Below the pieces are notes generated by a model that saw only the letters and a program-made list of their open reading frames with translations, was not told where the DNA came from and searched no databases. 64,000 bases of DNA from Isochrysis galbana. Its lineage: Eukaryota > Haptophyta > Isochrysidales > Isochrysidaceae. A program made the position numbers and the translations under genes. The stretch covers positions 4,060,106-4,124,105 of the forward strand of contig CM030933.1 in assembly GCA_018136815.1 (NCBI GenBank). The letters run 5' to 3'. Each line of letters opens with the position of its first letter. The stretch's first letter is position 1. Positions 54,730 through 64,000 of this stretch are shown here, piece by piece.

Positions 54730-55410
54730 ATGCCGCACGCCGACGCAGGTGAAGACGCAGGTGAAGATGTCCCAGCAGGCCCTGCAGAGACCCCGGCAGA
54801 GCCCGGGGGCGGGCGGGCGGGTCATCTGAGCGCCCCGGCTTGCATTAATGGTCATGTCTCGGGCCTAGGCTCCTTCAGACGGCGAAGGGGTAGCGTTGCG
54901 CACTCCCGGGGTTGCTGGAGTGCTGCAGCGGCAAACTGCGAGGATGCTGCTGAGGCCGTAGAGGTCGCCAGTCGAGCGCCCGAAGTCAGTGGTGTCGCAG
55001 ATTTGGCAACCAGTGGTGAGTCAGGCGCTCTCCGGCTGGGCTCCTTCAGAAGGCGAAGGCTTAGCGTCACGCATTCCCAGTGTTGCGGGAGTGGTGCAGC
55101 TTGCGAGAGTGCTGCAGCGACGAACGGCCCGGATGCTGCCGGGGCAGCAGAGGTGGCCCTTTGCACGCCCGACTTCAGCAGTGGCGCAGAAACGCCGTCG
55201 ATGAACGGGGAGGGCGGAATGCGCATAGCGGACGCCGATCGAGACGCCTGCACGAGCGGTGGCATGGATGCATGTGCTGCTGCAGGTGTGCCAACGCCTG
55301 CGTCGAGCTGCAGTGGCAGCGGGACGAGTGCACGTGCTCCGATAATCTCAAACCTTATGAGCAGCGAGCGTCGGCGCAAAAGGAAGGCCATAGATGCTTC
55401 GGTAACTTAG
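54730..55410 (+). CDS. Arm-encoded open reading frame (left arm)
   Basis: 226 residues beginning MPHADAGEDAGEDVPAGPAE. Two internal repeats are visible: LGSFRRRRGSVAHSRGCWS and LGSFRRRRLSVTHSQCCGS, each followed by an Ala/Glu-rich stretch. It continues SERRRKRKAIDASVT, where a TAG stops it. The right arm (57256-56303, minus) and the copy at 31-32 kb have TGG there and read on (WLAARSALVSCQ). The function is unknown. Whether it is expressed, or is a captured and decaying exon, cannot be told. Confidence 0.4.
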   Translation: MPHADAGEDAGEDVPAGPAETPAEPGGGRAGHLSAPACINGHVSGLGSFRRRRGSVAHSRGCWSAAAANCEDAAEAVEVASRAPEVSGVADLATSGESGALRLGSFRRRRLSVTHSQCCGSGAACESAAATNGPDAAGAAEVALCTPDFSSGAETPSMNGEGGMRIADADRDACTSGGMDACAAAGVPTPASSCSGSGTSARAPIISNLMSSERRRKRKAIDASVT

Positions 55411-55536
55411 CTTGCAGCCCGGTCTGCTCTTGTCTCGTGCCAGCTTGTTGCTCTCCAAAGCCCGCCGCCGTCCGCAGACGTGTCTGCTGCACCTTCACAA
55501 GACTGCTTTGCAGAGTGCTCACCCTGCGAATCAGAG

Positions 55537-56043
55537 CAGGAAGTCATAGATGGGGTAAGAGTACTGTTATGAGCTCTCAGTAAGAGTAATAGCTCCAAAC
55601 TGCCAAATCGCTGATATTAGTTGTCGGTTGCTAGACTAATCTTAAAGGGGCTGATCTACTACTACTACTACTACTGTGACTCCTTTTACTATTAGAATCG
55701 TCGCCTCGCCCCCCTCCATCCTCCATCAACATCGATACTTCATACATACATACGTAGTAGCCTCCGTCGGTCGGCTTCTTGGTTGCTACGCTCTATCTAT
55801 CCTCAATCTCTAAGATGCGATAGGTTCATCCAACTAGTAGTACCAATCTACGCTAGAGGAGAGAGAGAGAGTTTGTGTGTGGAGTGTGAAGAGCGTAAAT
55901 CAACACACGCGTCGTGCGCGCGCACAGGGGAGTTTTGTTGTTGGTTGGGACAACTCTCATGAGAGCTGATATTAGTGCTGATATTAGTGATAGCTCCATA
56001 ACCTTGAGAGCTGATAAGCTGTTACCCCATCTATGCAGGAAGT
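55537..56043. mobile_element. 491-bp MITE with inverted ends and 8-bp target duplication
   Basis: CAGGAAGT at 55537-55544 is repeated at 56036-56043. The element (55545-56035) starts CATAGATGGGGTAA and ends with its exact reverse complement, TTACCCCATCTATG. Looser inverted similarity continues inward (GAGCTCTCAG / CTTGAGAGCT). The related sequence at 32070 lacks the insertion (GAGCAAGAAGTGGGC), which confirms an empty site. The 8-bp duplication suggests hAT-type mobilisation. It contains a CTA microsatellite at about 55654-55674 and no protein. Confidence 0.88.
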
Positions 56044-56268
56044 GGGCATGGGAGAAGGGGATGAAGTCTGGGCTGAGAGGTCAACCGTTCCCCCCGTTCT
56101 TCAAGACGTTTCTCGTCTCGCGGGAAGAAACGCGCAGAGACGGCGACCAGGGGGGGCGGGCCCCGCGCGACCTCCGCCGCACGCCGATCTCGTGCTGTCT
56201 CCGTGCCTTGCGCGGCCTCCGCCGCACGTTCCTTCGATGCTGACAAGTGGTGGAAGAACTAAAACGCC

Positions 56269-56557
56269 TTGAGGATGTACCTCTTGGACAAGATCAAGAA
56301 TCTCAAGAAGCACGGCTTGGGCAAGGCGGCGACGCACAAGGCCTCCGAAATCTGGGAGGAGGCCGCGAAGCGCATCGATGCGAACGTGGACAATCACGAG
56401 GTGTGGACGGCTCGCAACGTCGAAAGGCTGGCCGAAGCCCTCGAAGCTGCCGTCGAGGCGAAGTGCTACAAGACCCTGCAGGCGGCTCGAGCCGACGCGC
56501 GGAGGCGCAGTTGGCCGTTCCCGGGTGAAGAGGTTGGCGCCACTGGCACGAGACAAG
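56269..56557 (+). CDS. Short helical open frame inside the palindromic element
   Basis: The frame MRMYLLDKIKNLKKHGLGKA, then THKASEIWEEAAKRIDANVD, HEVWTARNVERLAEALEAAV and AKCYKTLQAARADARRRSWP, looks like a genuine alpha-helical protein piece, with ordinary rather than GC-shadow composition. It lies between the arms and is absent from the copy at 31 kb. It may be a host-gene fragment captured by the element. It has no recognised family and runs into the right arm. Confidence 0.35.
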
Positions 56558-57256
56558 AGCAGACCGGGCTGCAAGCCAAGTTACCGAAGCATCTATGGCC
56601 TTCCTTTTGCGCCGACGCTCGCTGCTCATAAGGTTTGAGATTATCGGAGCACGTGCACTCGTCCCGCTGCCACTGCAGCTCGACGCAGGCGTTGGCACAC
56701 CTGCAGCAGCACATGCATCCATGCCACCGCTCGTGCAGGCGTCTCGATCGGCGTCCGCTATGCGCATTCCGCCCTCCCCGTTCATCGACGGCGTTTCTGC
56801 GCCACTGCTGAAGTCGGGCGTGCAAAGGGCCACCTCTGCTGCCCCGGCAGCATCCGGGCCGTTCGTCGCTGCAGCACTCTCGCAAGCTGCACCACTCCCG
56901 CAACACTGGGAATGCGTGACGCTAAGCCTTCGCCTTCTGAAGGAGCCCAGCCGGAGAGCGCCTGACTCACCACTGGTTGCCAAATCTGCGACACCACTGA
57001 CTTCGGGCGCTCGACTGGCGACCTCTACGGCCTCAGCAGCATCCTCGCAGTTTGCCGCTGCAGCACTCCAGCAACCCCGGGAGTGCGCAACGCTACCCCT
57101 TCGCCGTCTGAAGGAGCCTAGGCCCGAGACATGACCATTAATGCAAGCCGGGGCGCTCAGATGACCCGCCCGCCCGCCCCCGGGCTCTGCCGGGGTCTCT
57201 GCAGGGCCTGCTAGGACATCTTCACCTGCGTCTTCACCTGCGTCGGCGTGCGGCAT
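56303..57256 (-). CDS. Arm-encoded open reading frame (right arm)
   Basis: This is the inverted counterpart of 54730-55410, with residues nearly identical over the first 220 codons (VLAGPAE instead of VPAGPAE). It reads through the position of the left-arm stop as AIDASVTWLAARSALVSCQ and then enters unrelated centre sequence antisense to the helical frame. 317 codons stay open. Confidence 0.35.
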   Translation of the reverse strand: MPHADAGEDAGEDVLAGPAETPAEPGGGRAGHLSAPACINGHVSGLGSFRRRRGSVAHSRGCWSAAAANCEDAAEAVEVASRAPEVSGVADLATSGESGALRLGSFRRRRLSVTHSQCCGSGAACESAAATNGPDAAGAAEVALCTPDFSSGAETPSMNGEGGMRIADADRDACTSGGMDACAAAGVPTPASSCSGSGTSARAPIISNLMSSERRRKRKAIDASVTWLAARSALVSCQWRQPLHPGTANCASARRLEPPAGSCSTSPRRQLRGLRPAFRRCEPSTPRDCPRSHRCASRPPPRFRRPCASPPCPSRAS

Positions 57257-57506
57257 CGGCCAGCGGCTCAGTGCAGCCGCCGATATTCCCAGTTGTAATT
57301 ATTTTTTATTCTAGCAAGGACTTCGTTGCTTTCAGAAGTGAGAAGCGCGGACTTGTCCTCGCCAGATGAAGTGACCTTGGACGAGGTCTTCAACGCTCTG
57401 CTTTAACGCGGTCGGTGCTCTTGGGTATGGACATACACCCATCAGATTTGCAGAGTCTACTTTGTGCTGTGTGTGAGACGTGGATCGTGATTTCAACTAT
57501 ATATTG

Positions 57507-58831
57507 ACCCTGCCCCAAATCGAAAAAAAAAACACTTTAATATTCTCGCCTCACTCGTGGCACTGGAAGACGCTCTCGAAGCCACGCCCTTTCTCTTCCC
57601 ACTCCCCCACTCCCTGCCTTGCGGCAACTCCCCTCGTGCTCTACTTAGGGGCCCGGGTCGTGCGGGGGGTTCGAGCCAAGCGGGGTGCACCTGTCCCCAA
57701 CAGTAAGTTCTCTCCTTCCTCCTGTTCTGTTGAGTGACCTGTCTATACAGAAGGTGTTGCAGGGTGTCGTTATACGAATGCGCGCGGGCGATCACTCAGT
57801 GCGTCCGTAGTTATGACTAGCCGCCCATCTGAATTATCTGTCAGAGCGTGGTGACGCGTCGCATTATGCGAGTCTCCCGTCTAATCCGAGAGCTTTCGCT
57901 ACGAGGCCGAATTCCTTACTGAGTTGTAGCCTGCCTTTCTTGTCTTCGATAAACATGGGGGTGCTGAGTTCCGTCGTTTTTTTGATCTTTGGTTTTCTTC
58001 CCTGAGCGGCCTTATATGTTCGCATGGAGTTGCGGGGGTCCGATACGGTACTGCCTCGTACTAGGGTGGCAAACCTCGTTAGCGTGGATTCGAGGACTGG
58101 TATGTAGTGGAAATTGTATGCCTCGTAGTCTACTCTATAGAAGTCTTTTATAATGTATTTCCATGCAATTATATAGAGCGCTTTAAGGCTGTCGGGGGTG
58201 GTCGTACCGGGGTATGCGAAGAGTCTGTCTTTCGCTATCTGTGCACGCGACCTCTTAGGAGGAGGCGTGTGCTCTGCAAGAGCGTCTATGGTTTCGAATA
58301 TCGTTTTGGTCGCGGGGCACCATGCTAGATGACTCGATCTTTCTTGGTGGTCGTGGCATAGTCGGCATTTGTTTGTCAGGCTATCTGGGAACCTGTTTCT
58401 AGTGCCGATCCTTCGGTGGGTAATATGTTTGAAGTGTAGATGTTTATCCGTGTGCTTTAGCAGCGGCGTTGTGTAGAGTCGAGCTATATGTCTCCATTCG
58501 TCTTTCGTGATGCTCAGTCTATTCTCCCATGCGGTCTTCGCCGCTTGCGGGGCGTTTTTTCGGTTCGTTTTAATCATTTCTTTGGCGATGTCGGAGACGG
58601 TGATCGCGTCAAGAGCGACCCTTCCTTTGCGTATGGCATATTCGTCCGCCAGCGGGTATTCCATGAATCTCGGGCCTTTATACCCGCCTTCCCATTTTGC
58701 TGGTGGGTGGTAGTATTGGGTTTCCTCGGCCTCCGCTACTTCCCCGGTGCCGGCTACCTCTCCTAGGTAGTCGGTGTCGGTGTGTATCCAGATGTTGTTA
58801 AATTTACTGATAAAACCCTGCCCCAAATCGA
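57507..58831 (-). mobile_element. 5'-truncated LINE with 17-bp target duplications
   Basis: ACCCTGCCCCAAATCGA at 57507-57523 is repeated at 58815-58831, bounding the insertion 57524-58814. On the minus strand it holds the ORF2 C-terminus (to 57864), a 3' UTR and a run of about ten T at the 3' end. This copy fixes the sense orientation of the dispersed 3' UTR fragments at 2878, 5040, 15552 and 30902. Confidence 0.88.
57864..58814 (-). pseudogene. LINE ORF2, C-terminal fragment
   Basis: About 316 codons open from the truncation point. It contains FNNIWIHTDTDYLGEV, HFKHITHRRIGTRNRFPD, the zinc motif CRLCHDHQERSSHLAWC, and IIAWKYIIKDFYRVDYEAYN. It ends at LGLDGRLA. The intact frame suggests a recent insertion, but no RT or endonuclease domain remains. 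Confidence 0.82.
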
Positions 58832-59613
58832 GTGAATGGAGTCAGACAACGTGTGTGTTTCAACATGTGAAGTGTCAAGTTGAGTCAAGTAACCTCCATG
58901 TGACAACGAAAGGTGTTAGCAGGGATGGGGATAATTGAACGCTTTTGGTCTCCGAAGGAGAGGTGGGGAGCGGCGGCGCGCTCCATGGCGACCAACTCTA
59001 AAGTTAGTTGAACCAATTGTTCATGAAACGAAGAGACTGAAGACGCGTCAAATCTACCTAGCCCATCCCCTTGAGCAGGGCCGTTAGGAACCGACAACAA
59101 TACCAATACTAACGTGCAGCAACAACAACATAGTAGCAAATAACAAAACCGCCATCAACCATCCACCATCAACATAAACTAGCTCTCCGCCTTACGAGCT
59201 TCATGCAGTTCATGTCAGGCCACCAATCCACACTGCAATTAAAGAAGCCACGGAACATGCCACCGCAGCTTTAAATTTGAAAGTAGGGTAGTTCATGATC
59301 CGTGACAAATAAAGTTCCCTGTACGTTAACAGCCCGAATCTCGACGGATGGGTGTAACGACCATACATCGGTTAAGCGCCCATTAGAAGATGAGCGCCTC
59401 CACGCCGCAAGGGTGCGCGTGTGCCGGATATCCGGTAGTGAGGACACGCAGGCAAATGGAGCCTGATCCGTGAAACAAGTCCGCTTAAGTGCAAGTAGTT
59501 TTGACAAGAGCTTTCGGAAAGCCAAAGTAGTTGGTTTGGTATCGGGCACTCGTTTTTCTGACGTCCACAGCAGAGCTCTTCAATGGCAGCTGAACCTTTC
59601 CATGGGAGCTGTA
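58832..59613. other. Intergenic, 3' flank of the desaturase gene
   Basis: No gene is visible. The last few hundred bases are probably 3' UTR of the minus-strand gene. Confidence 0.4.
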
Positions 59614-61234
59614 CTAGGCATGAGCATAACTTATCACGAAGAAAACTGGCAGCATGATGGCAGGGAAGATAGCAGACGGTGCGCCCGCCCAAAAGAGGAG
59701 GATCCACATGACTTGTTGTAGTCCGAAAACCAACTTCTTGGGGGTGTCGAGTTTACCAGTGGTGTTGGGCAAGGGTTGAAGACGCTCACGCAAGATCTCA
59801 GCGAGCTCCTTGTTGCTGCGAGGCACCGGCCGCAGCTGGACGGCGTACGATGCGAGCTTTTCCAGTTGTCCTGTGTAAATGAGCCCAGCTACCATCATAT
59901 AGTCGAGCGAATGGAAGATGAGAGCGTCCTGGCCATGGTAAGTGGACAAGGGAGAGGGGTTGGGAGCGCGCGCCAAACATGTGCACTGTCAAGTTAAAGG
60001 CGGAAAGATTAACCGAAAGGTTGCATACAACGTCTCCTCAGTCTCATCCCAGAGGATAGGTTGGGGGGGGGGGGGGGAGCAGTTGGACATGTGTAGTACA
60101 TCGTGATGCCGCTTCATCACAACACAAATGCCGTACACCTATCCGACTCAATGCAGGGCGCTCTCGAGACTGCTGGCCTCGCACCTGCTTCTCGTATTCG
60201 TCGAGGTTTTTAATGAAGTAGAGCGGCATTTCCGACCAATGAGCCACCGAGTTGAGATGGTGCACGATGTGGTAGCCATCATTGAAAGTGAGCATGTTGA
60301 ACGGCGCAGCAATCAAGTTGATGGTGAGCCCATAATTGGAGGTCGGATCCCTCGGGTTAATGAACTGGTGTTGGGCGAAGTTTCCCGTCATCAGCGCGCA
60401 CGGTCCAACGATGGAAGAGAATCCGAGAGAGATCCAAAAGACAGGCGGGTGCAGAGAGCAGAGTACATGGAACGTAGCAAAGTAGCCAATCATTGAAGCG
60501 ACCGAAAGTGCTGCCAGGCCATAGCGCTGCTTGCACACAGCATAATAGGGCAGGAAGAGGAAAGTGTGAATGACAAAGTTGGCAATGTAGTGTAGTAGTC
60601 CGAGCACCGTGTCGCGCCGATAGCCAGTGGTACCCGAGAGATCCCAGGGAAAGATGTTGTTGGAACCATGGTGCATCACACAGTGGTGAAGATGATACAT
60701 CCCAGCGGGCATCCCCCAGAAGTTGGCGAGCACGAGCTGCGGCAGCTGGTTTAGCGCGCTGGCGAAAGGGATCCGCGGCGATATGAGCGAGCGGTGAGCA
60801 GCGTAGTGCATTGCCAAGATGAAGCGCTGGCCGAGGATGGCCCACGTGATGACCACATGGGTTGCAAACACGCCGACTGAGAGTGCACCAATCCCCGCAT
60901 CACGTGGCAGGAGAGCAATCTGGAGCGAGCATGACAAGACGATCCAGAGGGCGCACTGCAAGAGCGTGAGCGCGATTGGCAGATCCCTCGGGTCTGCGAG
61001 CACGCGGTGCGCAATCGCGTGCTCCCACGAGCGAGGAAGGCGGAGAATGGCCTCGGCACGCCGGCCAAAGAGGTCGGAGAGCGCCAGCTGCACCGCCTTG
61101 CGGTGGTGAGGCTTGGCGTTTTGCAGGAGATGGCGCGTAGTGTGCTCGGGCTGCGGGTCCAGCAGTCCCATCCCCGCCTCGGCGCCGTACTCGCTCAGGT
61201 CGGGCGAGAGGAGGTGGCGCATGGTGGTGGACAT
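59614..61234 (-). CDS. Fatty-acid desaturase-domain membrane protein
   Basis: Two exons, 61234-60185 and 59928-59614, join in phase 0 at a GT-AG intron and give 454 residues. The three histidine boxes of membrane di-iron desaturases are present: HYAAH, HLHHCVMHH and HIVHH. Hydrophobic helices include LLQCALWIVLSCSLQIALL and GVFATHVVITWAILG. The second exon adds a helical tail with two more hydrophobic stretches (VMWILLFWAGAPSAIFPAIM). Such enzymes put double bonds into acyl chains in the ER or plastid membrane using O2 and an electron donor. No fused cytochrome b5 is seen, so it is not a front-end type. Regiospecificity cannot be read from sequence. The start at MSTTMRHLLSPD was preferred to an upstream ATG at 61312 that only adds a Gly/Lys-rich stretch. 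Confidence 0.85.
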
Positions 61235-61578
61235 CGTGGGGCGCTCGCTCTCTCTTCCCCCCTCGCCACCCGCCCCCCCTCCTTTCCCTTTCCTCTTTAC
61301 CCCCTCCATCATCTCTTCTTTCTCTGGTGGAGGGTGTCCTCGGATCCCCTCCCCCCAGCCCCCACACTCCCGCGTCTCACTCCTCTTCTTTCTTCCTTCT
61401 CTTCTCTCGCTTTTTTATATTTATCCTCAGCCCGTTCCCCTCAAAATTCTCCCCCCTTCAAAGTCCGGGGGGGGGGGGGGGGCGGGAGGGGGCGGGGGGG
61501 GGGGAGAGAGGGGCGGGCGGGGGGAGGGGGAGCGGCGGCGCGGCGAGCGCAACCAACCTCACGGCAACCAATGTGAAA
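61235..61578. promoter_or_regulatory. Upstream region of the desaturase gene with G-tract
   Basis: CT-rich DNA, then G-runs at about 61468-61505. It probably includes the promoter and 5' UTR of the minus-strand gene. I recognise no specific element. Confidence 0.35.
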
Positions 61579-61835
61579 ACGGCAAAAGGAGAAGAAGAGG
61601 GACTCGCTCGAAAGGAGAAGACGAGGAGAGACTCTCTTGAAACGAGAAGAAGAGGGACTCGCCCGAAAGGAGAAGACGAGGAGAGACTCTCTTGAAAGGA
61701 GAAGAAGAGGGACTCGCTCGAAAGGAGAAGACGAGGAGAGACTCTCTTGAAAGGAGAAGAAGAGGGACTCGCTCGAAAGGAGAAGACGAGGAGAGACTCT
61801 CTTGAAAGGAGAAGAAGAGGGACTCTCTCCCAAAA
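61579..61835. repeat. 55-bp minisatellite
   Basis: About 4.7 tandem copies of a unit built from GGAGAAGAAGAGGGACTCGC and AAAGGAGAAGACGAGGAGAG. Successive units differ at single positions, for example CTCGCTCG and CTCGCCCG. All frames stay open through it on the minus strand, but the content is simple. Confidence 0.9.
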
Positions 61836-63083
61836 GGAGAACTGCCGCGTCGCCGCCGCCGTCGGCTGGTTCGTTGGGCGGCGGCGGACGCGGCGGTGCG
61901 TTTCAGCGAAAGGTCCCCTCGCGGTCGCCGTCGTCCCCCCGAACGACGACTTCTTGGTCCACTTCCCTTCTCCTTACTGCCGATGGCACCAAAATTGGAG
62001 CTTCCGCACCCGTTCTTCTCCTCGGCTCGCCACAGGCTCACCCCCAAGCCTAGATGGGATGTCTGGAGTTTTGTATTAGAAGGGGCTCATAGTCCCCATG
62101 TGCCGTGGTGTACGTTTAATTAGGTGTCCTCCGATCTCGTCCCCTCTTTGCGTCGCTAAGACCATGCTACACCTAGCCCTCGTCTCGCTAGTCGCTACTC
62201 GGTATGGGTCTGCCCACGGCTGTCCCACGCGCTCTACTCGCTACTCGAACATGCTACCCCCGCGAGTCGATCCGAACGCTCGCATCGCGCTCGATCTCGA
62301 TCTCGATCTCGACCGTCCTCGACCTCCCCACATGCCCGAATTACCCTTTGAGCTTCTCTCGACCACTCACCCCTCAAATATGTTTGGGCCTCCCCGATCA
62401 ATCCCTTTGTTTGGATGGGCTCGTCTCTCGTCTCTCGGGGCCTTTGAGGCCCGTCTCGACCCCCCTCGCCGGCCCCGCGCCGTTCTCGCCACTCGCGCCG
62501 ACCTTTGGGACACCCTCTAACTTGTTTGAAGGGGGGGCAAAGTTGGCCGAGCAGACCTTTTTTACAAAGTTCCACACGTTCTCACGATGGCGGAATTATC
62601 AGCCGGCGACTCCCACTGCGCGGGTGCTCTTTGGGCTCGTCGTGACCCGGGTTCCCGGTCCCTACCGCCTCCCAATGCCGAGGCCGATTTCGATTTCACC
62701 CGCGCTGAGGATAAATGTGTCCTCGCATCTTTGTTGATGGTAACTAACCACTCTCAAGGGTATCTTCATCTTCAAAGTTCTCGCCGCTCGCCGCCACTCG
62801 CCGGTCGCCGGCCCAGCGCGCCCCCCCGTCCCCCGTCCCCCGTCCCCCTCTGCGATGGTCCTTGCTCCTCTCTGGATCTGGACCCTCGAGGGTTGGTGGC
62901 TCGCCCGCGACCTCGCCCGCCGGTCCCGCCGTCCTTGGGAATTCTCACCTTCACCTTCTCTGGCAGTCTCTGCCAGAAAAGCCTCAATCAAGCTTGTGGA
63001 ACATTTTGTGCTTCTTCTTCTCTTTACTTCCCTCGGCCTTGCTGGCGCCCCTACCTCTTCGTCCTCCTCGTCCTCGTCTCCCG
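61836..63083. other. Unassigned, retrotransposon-like but unproven
   Basis: GC-rich DNA with CGATCT simple repeats at about 62293-62315. No domain could be supported. Because a Ty3-like relic follows, part may be LTR sequence. Confidence 0.3.
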
Positions 63084-63358
63084 GTCACCGTCCAATGGCG
63101 TTCGGCCGAGGTGAGACTGCGAGCGTAATACCCAACGACTCGTTCACGGTTATCGTCTCCTAGCTGCGAGAGGATGCTGGCGATACCCAACTTGCTAGCC
63201 CCATCGGTCTTGACGATGAAGGGCCGATCATCCCTGGGTGGAGTCAAGACGGGCTCCGAAGTGATCGCTGTCTTGAGCTCTTGGATAGCTCGGCGACACT
63301 CCTCGGACTGGGACTCCTTTGCCACGTCGCAGCCCTTCCGCGTGAGAGCAGTGAGAGG
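63084..63358 (-). pseudogene. Ty3/gypsy-type RNase H fragment
   Basis: The minus strand encodes CRRAIQELKTAITSEPVLTP, FIVKTDGASKLGIASILSQL and VVGYYARSLTSAERHW, the tethering and RNase H start of a Ty3-like pol. It is related to the copy at 9.7-9.9 kb (VKTDAASTLGIGGVLSQ) but clearly another family member. It is cut on both sides, and the upstream side continues as a proline-rich repeat. Confidence 0.75.
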
Positions 63359-63966
63359 CGGCGGCCTAGATGGCGGAGGTGGCAAAGGAGGTGGAGGCGA
63401 TGTTGGCGGTGGTGGAGAAGGAGGTGGAGGATTAGAGGGCGGGGGCGGTGAGTTCAGTGGCGGAGACAAGGGTGGAGGGGAGAAGGGCGGGGGCGGAGTG
63501 GGCGGCAGCGATGGCGACGGCGGCTTAGATGGCGGAGGTGGCAAGGGAGGTGGAGGATTAGAGGATTAGAGGGCGGGGACGGTGAGGGCGGTGGGGGCTT
63601 CAGTGGCGGAGACAAGGGTGGGGGGGGAAAGGGCGGGGGCGGAGATACCGAGGGAGGTGGTGGCAGTGATGGTGGAGGAGGCGATGTGGGTGGTGGTGGA
63701 GAGGGAGGTGGAGGAGAAGATGGAGGAGGTGGTGAGGGAGGTGGAGGCGATGTTGGCGGTGGTGGAGAAGGAGGTGCAGGATTAGAGGGCGGGGGCGGTG
63801 AGGGCGGTGGGGGTTTCAGTGGCGGAGACAAGGGTGGAGGGGAGAAGGGCGGGGGCGGAGTGGGCGGTGGGGGCTTCAGTGGCGGAGACAAGGGTGGGGG
63901 GGGAAAGGGCGGGGGCGGAGATACCGAGGGAGGTGGTGGCAGTGATGGTGGAGGAGGCGATGTGGG
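63359..63966 (-). repeat. GGTGGAGG-type repeat, coding for SPPPP on the minus strand
   Basis: Short units of GGNGGNGGNGGN type make up nested repeats. A larger period of about 275 bp is visible, since GATACCGAGGGAGGTGGTGG occurs near 63644 and again near 63921. Minus-strand translation is SPPPPxSPPPP, as in hydroxyproline-rich wall or pherophorin-like proteins. The frame fuses with the RNase H relic, so it may be a genuine gene's repeat broken by the retroelement, or simple satellite DNA. Confidence 0.6.
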
Positions 63967-64000
63967 TGCTGGGAGACGCGGTCCATGCTCGACGAATTGG

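Larger units (their letters stand above)
54676..57310. mobile_element. Palindromic element with ~766-bp inverted arms
   Basis: The left arm (54676-55443) and right arm (56545-57310) are reverse complements at very high identity. Both start at AATAAAAAATAATTACAACT and stop at TCTTGTCTCGTGCCAG. The centre (55444-56544) holds a MITE and a separate short frame. A third, single-arm copy lies at 31205-32147. Long inverted arms fit a foldback or MULE-like DNA transposon, but no transposase is seen and no target duplication could be found. A local inverted duplication is the alternative. Confidence 0.75.

Overview
This is a GC-rich nuclear window from a eukaryotic alga. It holds a fucoxanthin chlorophyll a/c antenna protein with an endomembrane-type leader, so the plastid is a red-lineage secondary one. 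It also holds a ferredoxin-like gene with a leader, and a very large flagellar axoneme gene (CFAP47/FAP47 type), so the organism makes flagella. Introns are short and GT-AG, and coding DNA sits among microsatellites and mobile-element debris. A flagellated haptophyte fits best. This is inference, and another chlorophyll c alga is not excluded.

Layout. 0.5-5.4 kb: remains of a LINE family, then the antenna gene (3679-4344, minus). 6.0-7.1 kb: a 2H-phosphoesterase gene (minus). 8.4-11.6 kb: a truncated Ty3-like retrotransposon and its LTR candidate. 12.9-14.9 kb: a multi-exon 4Fe-4S ferredoxin-like gene. 15.5-17.65 kb: a LINE fragment joined to a decayed DIRS-like reverse transcriptase. 17.7-19.9 kb: an RCC1-repeat gene. 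20.2-23.9 kb: a small insertion with target-site duplication, a gag-like fragment and a second LTR block. 24.15-25.45 kb: an ankyrin-PH gene. 25.5-28 kb: short interspersed repeats. 28.8-30.1 kb: a novel Cys/His and proline-rich protein. 31-33.4 kb: repeats. 33.6-39.7 kb: a head-to-head pair, a ubiquitin-specific protease and a seven-exon CS-domain protein. 41.0-44.1 kb: an internally deleted LINE with perfect target-site duplications. 44.4-54.0 kb: the four-exon CFAP47-like gene (about 3003 residues). 54.7-57.3 kb: a large palindromic element with a MITE inside one side. 57.5-58.8 kb: another 5'-truncated LINE. 59.6-61.2 kb: a fatty-acid desaturase-domain gene. 61.4-64 kb: minisatellites, a Ty3-like RNase H relic and a proline-rich repeat tract.

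The host genes are not one pathway. They cover light harvesting, redox, lipid desaturation, ubiquitin removal, chaperone-like and scaffold proteins, and flagellum structure. The most unusual content is in the mobile elements. The LINE family ends in oligo(T) on its sense strand, and several copies look 5'-inverted. A palindromic element with arms of about 766 bp carries an open reading frame seen three times in the window. A 491-bp MITE with matching inverted ends and an 8-bp target duplication sits inside that element.
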